Shown: piece after piece, positions 5,453 through 9,124 of the stretch | Numbering within the stretch: the stretch's first letter is position 1 | How the letters are laid out: every line of letters starts with the position of its first letter | Source of the DNA: JAAFHS01 sp046049665 | GTDB lineage: Bacteria > Pseudomonadota > Alphaproteobacteria > Rhodobacterales > Rhodobacteraceae | NCBI GenBank assembly: GCA_046049665.1 | Contig: JBJOQW010000061.1 | Span: 1-9,124, forward strand | Direction: 5' to 3' | Length of the DNA stretch: 9,124 bases | Notes under the pieces: model-generated | Told to the model about the DNA's origin: nothing | The model's database searches: none | Seen by the model: the letters and a program-made list of their open reading frames with translations, nothing else | Made by a program: the position numbers and the translations under genes

Positions 5453-6027
5453 TGGGCGACGTCTATATCAAAGCGGTTCCGGTGGCCTTGGGTGGCGATG
5501 CCAACAAACCTGTCCTGATGGACAGACCCCCGCCCAGCCGCGCCGAAATCGCAGCTTGGGAAGCTGCGAATGGCCGCCTGCCAGAGGACTATATCGCCTT
5601 CATGATGGCCTATAATGGTGGAACGGTTTACCCGATGGCGTTTCACCACAACATCACCGAAGCGCCAGACTGGCTTGACCTGGAACCCATTGCGTCAGTT
5701 GACAATTTCTTCACCTGGGATGCCTTTGTTGAGGCAAACAGTTTCAACAAGGTCGATTGGCGTGTTGATCACGTCATCGTCGCTTACGCTAACGAGCGTG
5801 GCAATATCCTCATCTCACAACGGGCGCAGGACAGCGGCGCGGTGCGTTACTGGCCGGCCAATGTCGCTGATTGGGACGAAGAAGAAGACGGGCCGCTGCC
5901 GGTTGCAACCGTTGCGCCGACGTTCCGCGATTTCATCTACACGTCATTGCTGGATGATCCAGATGGCGGCACCCCCCGCTGGTACATTCCGCGTGATCTG
6001 GCGACGGCAACCAAAGTTAGCTTCTGA
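5452..6027 (+). CDS. SUKH (SMI1/KNR4) superfamily immunity protein
   Basis: This 191-aa cytoplasmic protein probably binds and neutralises the adjacent nuclease. The SUKH signature is visible: PPSRAEIAAWEAANGRLPED (27-46), then YIAFMMAYNGG (47-57), corresponding to the family's I..E..lG..LP.dY..FL...NGG pattern. A C-terminal segment, VRYWPANVADWDEEEDG (131-147) followed by VAPTFRDFIYTSL (154-166), matches the usual end of the domain. It is acidic, as many immunity proteins are. SUKH proteins are the most common partners of WHH-type and other HNH/endonuclease VII toxins, so the pairing supports both calls. The ATG overlaps the toxin stop codon (TGATG), and an AAGGA ribosome site lies 6 bases upstream, inside the toxin gene. 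GC content is low for the window (45% in 5701-5760, hand count). Confidence 0.88.
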   Translation: MGDVYIKAVPVALGGDANKPVLMDRPPPSRAEIAAWEAANGRLPEDYIAFMMAYNGGTVYPMAFHHNITEAPDWLDLEPIASVDNFFTWDAFVEANSFNKVDWRVDHVIVAYANERGNILISQRAQDSGAVRYWPANVADWDEEEDGPLPVATVAPTFRDFIYTSLLDDPDGGTPRWYIPRDLATATKVSF

Positions 6028-6827
6028 TGGCATTTAACGACCCGATCGAGCTGACCTTGCCGGATTACTGGTACGAGGATCTGGCCGAGCATACCTTTGC
6101 GTCGGCGCTGATTCCGCTGGGTGGGGCCGATCTTGTGGCGCTGTGTTCGGTTGATCCTGCGTTCCGGGCCGCGCGGGGGTTGGCGGGGGTCATGCCGCTG
6201 TCGGAAGATTTGCAGCGTCTGATCGACCTTGAGCTCAAGGCGCTGAACGGGCCGGCTTTCCTGCGCACAAGTTACGGCATGGCCAAGGAATGCCCCTTTG
6301 CCTACGCCCCCGTCACAACCCTGCGCGAGGTGGAAGGCGTGCTGCGCTGGCCCGACGCGCGCCTGCTGCGGTTTTACCGCGAACGGCTGGCCTCGGGCGA
6401 TCCGGCCAGCCTGTTTCTGCGTCGTTGGCAGGACATTCCGCCATGGGCCGAATTTCGCGCCTTTGTGCGCGGGCGCCGGATCATCGGGGTCAGCCAATAC
6501 CCGACGCATACCTTTCACCCGGAAATCCCGTCACAGGCCGCTGAACTGCAACAGGCGATTGTGCAGCTGTTTCACGAAATCATGCACCTTTTGCCGCTGG
6601 ATGATGTGATTGTCGAAATCTGCGCGGCCCCCACGCCAAAGGGCCTGAAAATGCAGGTGGTCGAACTGAATCCGTTGCTTCCGGTATCTGATGCGGGCCT
6701 GTTCACATGGGCGCGCGGCGGCGATTTTGACGGCAGCTTTCGCTATCTGCGCCACGGCCCTACGGCACGGCAGGCCTCGCGGTTCTTGCAGGGCGCGGCA
6801 GTCAATGATCCGTGGCATCTGGCCTGA
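6027..6827 (+). CDS. CDC123/D123-like ATP-grasp protein, predicted ligase
   Basis: The 266-aa product shows the CDC123 (D123) pattern in order: FLRTSYGMAKECP (78-90), matching the eukaryotic 'vR.sWSsPKDa'; SLFLRRWQDIPPWAEFRAFV (128-147), matching 'lvLRKW..i.p..EFRcFV'; IIGVSQY (152-158); and VVELNPLLPVSDAGLFTW (211-228), with the E and N that bind metal-ATP in ATP-grasp enzymes (E213, N215). Eukaryotic CDC123 assembles translation factor eIF2 and is an ATP-grasp fold protein. Bacterial relatives have been predicted to be peptide-protein ligases, one type being linked to type VI toxin systems (Burroughs et al. 2015, recalled). No reaction is known for this protein. The family lysine in LRKW is arginine here (R133). 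The start overlaps the immunity stop (TGATG), so expression is coupled. GC is high (68% in 6361-6420, hand count), unlike the gene before it. Confidence 0.82.
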   Translation: MAFNDPIELTLPDYWYEDLAEHTFASALIPLGGADLVALCSVDPAFRAARGLAGVMPLSEDLQRLIDLELKALNGPAFLRTSYGMAKECPFAYAPVTTLREVEGVLRWPDARLLRFYRERLASGDPASLFLRRWQDIPPWAEFRAFVRGRRIIGVSQYPTHTFHPEIPSQAAELQQAIVQLFHEIMHLLPLDDVIVEICAAPTPKGLKMQVVELNPLLPVSDAGLFTWARGGDFDGSFRYLRHGPTARQASRFLQGAAVNDPWHLA

Positions 6828-6890
6828 TCCGGCGGCCCGCAGCCAGTTTTCCCCCTTGACCACAGGACAATCCCCCGATTGAAGGGCGCT

Positions 6891-7940
6891 ATGGCCACTG
6901 CAACGCTTTCCATTGATCTTGATGCCATCGCCGCCAACTGGCGTGCGCTGGATCGTTTGTCGGCACCGGATGTGCAGACGGCCGCCGTGGTGAAGGCGGG
7001 TGCTTACGGGCTGGGTGTGCCGCGTGTGGTGCGGGCCTTGGCACAGGCGGGGGCGCGGCGGTTCTTTGTGGCGGTGGCCGAAGAAGGCGCTGCCGTGCGC
7101 CAAGCGCTTGGGCCCGGGCCGCAGATTTCGGTCATGTCAGGGCATGTGGCGGGTGATACCGAGATGATCCATGATCTGGATCTGACGCCGATGCTGAATT
7201 CCATCGACCAGATCACACGGCATCTGGAATCGCTGCCGGGGCACCCGTTCGGGGTGCAGCTGGACACGGGCATGAACCGTCTGGGGCTTGAGGCGGGCGA
7301 ATGGGAGGCCGTGGCGGCCATTCTGCTGGAAGCAGGGCCAGAGCTGGTGATGAGCCACCTTGCCTGCGCGGACGAACCCGAATCTGCCATGAACGAGGCG
7401 CAGCTGACGCAATTCCGCACCATGACGGATGGCATCGGCATTCCACGGTCACTGGCAGCAACGGGCGGCATCCTTTTAGGGCCGGAATATCACTTTGATC
7501 TGACGCGCCCCGGCATTGGCCTGTATGGCGGCCGCCCGTTCGAGGCGGCATCGCGCGTGGTGGGCCTGTCCTTGCCGATCATCCAGACGCGTGAAGTGGC
7601 CGAAGGCGAGATTGTGGGTTATGCCGGGTCCTGGGTGGCCGAGGTGCCTTCGATCATTGCCACGGTCAGCGCGGGCTATGCCGACGGGCTGCCGCGCACG
7701 CTGTCGAATGCGGCGGTGCTGTGGGATGGGGCCACGCCCTGCCCGCTTGTGGGCCGCGTGTCGATGGACCTGATCACAGTCGATATCACGCATCTGCGTG
7801 AGGTGCCGCGCAGTCTTGATATTCTGGGGCCGCACCAATCGGTTGATGATCTGGCCGATGCGGCGGGCACCATTGGCTATGAGATTCTGACCGGGCTTGG
7901 CGCGCGCTATCTGCGGCGCTACAGCGAAGGCATGGCATGA
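6891..7940 (+). CDS. alr: Alanine racemase
   Basis: This PLP enzyme interconverts L- and D-alanine to supply D-alanine for peptidoglycan. The 349-aa protein has the fold-type III barrel motifs: PLP lysine K35 in VVKAGAYGLG (34-43; the usual form is VKANAYGHG), R130 in TGMNRLG, R207 in RPGIGLYGG, the opposite-face catalytic tyrosine Y263 in AGYADGLPR, and GRVSMDLITVD (288-298). An in-frame TTG at 6879 is possible, but ATG at 6891 is preceded by GAAGGG and begins with the usual MATATLSIDLDAI. It lies 63 bp after the CDC123-like gene; I see no strong promoter or terminator in that gap. Its stop overlaps the start of the next gene by 4 bp (ATGA). Confidence 0.97.
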   Translation: MATATLSIDLDAIAANWRALDRLSAPDVQTAAVVKAGAYGLGVPRVVRALAQAGARRFFVAVAEEGAAVRQALGPGPQISVMSGHVAGDTEMIHDLDLTPMLNSIDQITRHLESLPGHPFGVQLDTGMNRLGLEAGEWEAVAAILLEAGPELVMSHLACADEPESAMNEAQLTQFRTMTDGIGIPRSLAATGGILLGPEYHFDLTRPGIGLYGGRPFEAASRVVGLSLPIIQTREVAEGEIVGYAGSWVAEVPSIIATVSAGYADGLPRTLSNAAVLWDGATPCPLVGRVSMDLITVDITHLREVPRSLDILGPHQSVDDLADAAGTIGYEILTGLGARYLRRYSEGMA

Positions 7941-8719
7941 CGGTGACTGGCGCGCTTGCGGGGCTTGGCCGCCCGGTTCTGGCGGCCCTTGCCAGCCTTG
8001 GTCGCATTGCGATTTATGCCGCACAGACCATTGCCGCCGCCCTGCGCCCGCCGTTTTACCCGCGCGAGATGGTCTCGGCGCTGGTGCAGGTGGGCTGGCT
8101 TTCGCTGCCGGTGGTGGGCCTGACGGCGCTGTTCACCGGCGGGGCTTTGGCCTTGCAGATCTACGCGGGCGGACAGCGCTTTTCAGCCGAGGCGGTGGTG
8201 CCGCAGATCGTGGCCATCGGCATGGTGCGCGAACTGGGCCCGGTGCTGGTGGGGTTGATGATTGCGGCGCGCGTGACATCCTCTATCGCGGCCGAGATTG
8301 CGACGATGAAGGTGACCGAACAGATTGATGCGCTGGTCACGCTGTCCACCAACCCGATGCAGTATCTGACGGTGCCGCGCGTGTTGGCGGGGCTGCTGAC
8401 AGTGCCTTTGCTGGTGGCGGTGGGCGATATCATCGGCATCATGGGCGGGTTTCTGGTGGGCACGGGGCAGTTGGGCTTCAACCGCGCCAGCTACATTCAG
8501 AACACCGTGGATTTCCTTGAATTTGCTGACATATTCTCATCCCTCGTCAAGGGGGCGGTGTTCGGCTTTATCGCCACGCTGATCGGCTGCTACCACGGCA
8601 TGCAGTCGGGCCGTGGCGCGCAAGGCGTGGGGGCAGCTACGAAAACCGGGGTGGCGGCGGCGGCGGTGCTGATACTGGCCGCGAATTTCATTCTGACATC
8701 CGTGATGTTCGGCCAATGA
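7937..8719 (+). CDS. mlaE: MlaE-family ABC transporter permease
   Basis: The 260-aa integral membrane protein belongs to the MlaE family, which together with an MlaF-type ATPase and an MCE protein moves phospholipids or other lipids between the inner and outer membranes. The family hallmark is RELGPVLVGLMIAARVTSSI (98-117), then AAEIATMKVTEQIDAL (118-133). Hydrophobic segments lie at about 53-77, 147-178, 203-218 and 236-257, and an amphipathic N-terminus precedes them. It overlaps alr by ATGA upstream and the ATPase gene by ATGA downstream, so the three are cotranscribed. The MCE substrate-binding partner is not in view. The exact substrate is not known, and orthology to E. coli MlaE is assumed from family level only. 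Confidence 0.92.
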   Translation: MTVTGALAGLGRPVLAALASLGRIAIYAAQTIAAALRPPFYPREMVSALVQVGWLSLPVVGLTALFTGGALALQIYAGGQRFSAEAVVPQIVAIGMVRELGPVLVGLMIAARVTSSIAAEIATMKVTEQIDALVTLSTNPMQYLTVPRVLAGLLTVPLLVAVGDIIGIMGGFLVGTGQLGFNRASYIQNTVDFLEFADIFSSLVKGAVFGFIATLIGCYHGMQSGRGAQGVGAATKTGVAAAAVLILAANFILTSVMFGQ

Positions 8720-9124
8720 TTGACCTTGCAAACGTGCACAAGGCCTTTGGGGCCAACCGGGTGCTGCAGGGGGTGAACCTGACCATTCCCAAGGGCACCT
8801 CGATGGTGATCATCGGCGGGTCGGGCACGGGCAAATCGGTGCTGCTGAAATCGGTTCTAGGGCTGGTGCGGCATGATGCGGGCAGCATCACGCTGGATGG
8901 GCAGGATGTGACCACGGCGCCGCGCGATGCGTTTCTGGCACGGTTCGGGATGCTGTTTCAGGGCGGGGCCTTGTTTGACAGCCTGAAGGTCTGGGAGAAC
9001 GTAGCCTTCCGGCTGATGCGGGGCCCCGGCAAACTGCCGCCCGCCCAAGCGCGTGAGATTGCCATCGAAAAGCTGCGCCGCGTGGGATTGCAGCCGCGCG
9101 TGGCCGACCTGTTGCCAGCCGAGC
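8716..9124 (+). CDS. mlaF: MlaF-type ABC transporter ATPase (partial, runs off the window)
   Basis: The first 136 residues are present. They begin MIDLANVHKAFGANRVLQGV, with Walker A GGSGTGKS (34-41, K40) and Q-loop glutamine Q82 in FGMLFQ, followed by GGALFDSLKVWENVAF (83-98), which is characteristic of MlaF/MCE-associated ATPases. The signature, Walker B and H-loop motifs lie beyond the edge. The protein would power the MlaE-type permease encoded just before it. The ATGA overlap (8716-8719) indicates coupled translation and a matched complex. Confidence 0.93.
   Translation, partial: MIDLANVHKAFGANRVLQGVNLTIPKGTSMVIIGGSGTGKSVLLKSVLGLVRHDAGSITLDGQDVTTAPRDAFLARFGMLFQGGALFDSLKVWENVAFRLMRGPGKLPPAQAREIAIEKLRRVGLQPRVADLLPAE

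Larger units (their letters stand above)
4171..6827 (+). other. Four-gene toxin, immunity and ATP-grasp cassette
   Basis: Four genes on the same strand overlap by 8 bp (ATGGCTGA), 1 bp (TGATG) and 1 bp (TGATG): accessory protein, WHH-type nuclease toxin, SUKH immunity protein and CDC123-like ATP-grasp protein. The overlaps indicate one transcript with translational coupling. The cassette sits between two housekeeping genes, dnaB and alr, and no transposase, integrase, tRNA or flanking direct repeat is seen. Neither VgrG, PAAR, Hcp nor any secretion-system gene is in the window, so delivery must rely on genes elsewhere, or the cassette is an orphan. Confidence 0.8.

Noticed and set aside
6868..6881. 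Small perfect hairpin CAATC-CCCC-GATTG before alr
   Set aside because: A 5-bp stem with a 4-base loop is short enough to occur by chance, and no regulatory role can be supported.
6856..6884. TTGACC...TTGAAG as an alr promoter
   Set aside because: The -35 is good, but the -10 matches only three of six bases and would place the start of transcription on the start codon.
1..9124. CRISPR arrays, tRNA or rRNA genes, insertion sequences, prophage genes
   Set aside because: No regularly spaced repeats, no recognisable tRNA or rRNA sequence, and no transposase or integrase motifs were seen on either strand.

Overview
The window looks like a chromosomal segment of a high-GC alphaproteobacterium, most likely Rhodobacterales (Rhodobacteraceae or a close relative). 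This rests on recall of family sequences: the PyrE form with VEDLTTDGGSK in place of the usual PRPP motif, the Alr form with KAGAYG, the DnaB type, and the gene order are all what I associate with that group. No database search was possible.

Layout: positions 1-53 hold the last codons of an unidentified plus-strand gene. It meets, tail to tail and overlapping by 7 bp, a minus-strand gene for a secreted LprI/DUF1311-type protein (47-439). A divergent 115-bp intergenic region leads into the pyrimidine genes pyrC (555-1595) and pyrE (1647-2327). A 238-bp region follows (2328-2565) with a hairpin after pyrE, a plausible promoter, two DnaA-box-like sequences and a leader hairpin, and then dnaB (2566-4062). 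At the far end are alr (6891-7940), an MlaE-type ABC permease (7937-8719) and the start of its MlaF-type ATPase (8716-9124, cut by the window edge). These three overlap as ATGA junctions and form an operon for the cell envelope.

The accessory region is 4171-6827, between dnaB and alr. It is a tight four-gene operon with overlaps of 8, 1 and 1 bp: (i) an unassigned 140-aa protein that resembles small accessory proteins next to type VI effectors; (ii) a 288-aa polymorphic toxin with a helical pre-toxin region and a C-terminal WHH nuclease domain of the HNH/endonuclease VII fold; (iii) a 191-aa SUKH (SMI1/KNR4) immunity protein; (iv) a 266-aa CDC123/D123-like ATP-grasp protein, a bacterial relative of the eukaryotic eIF2-assembly factor. 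Bacterial CDC123 relatives have been predicted to be protein-peptide ligases, one type being linked to type VI polymorphic toxins (Burroughs, Zhang and Aravind 2015, from memory). This cassette, with no VgrG, PAAR or secretion gene in view, is the most interesting part of the window.

Working model (inference): the nuclease is delivered to or exchanged with competitors, SUKH protects the producer, and the ATP-grasp protein may modify the toxin, the immunity protein or a target. The sharp GC drop at the toxin tip and immunity gene, against high GC in the ATP-grasp gene, suggests that the toxin-immunity pair is the exchangeable part. Intergenic regulatory calls are from pattern matching by eye and are weak unless stated otherwise.
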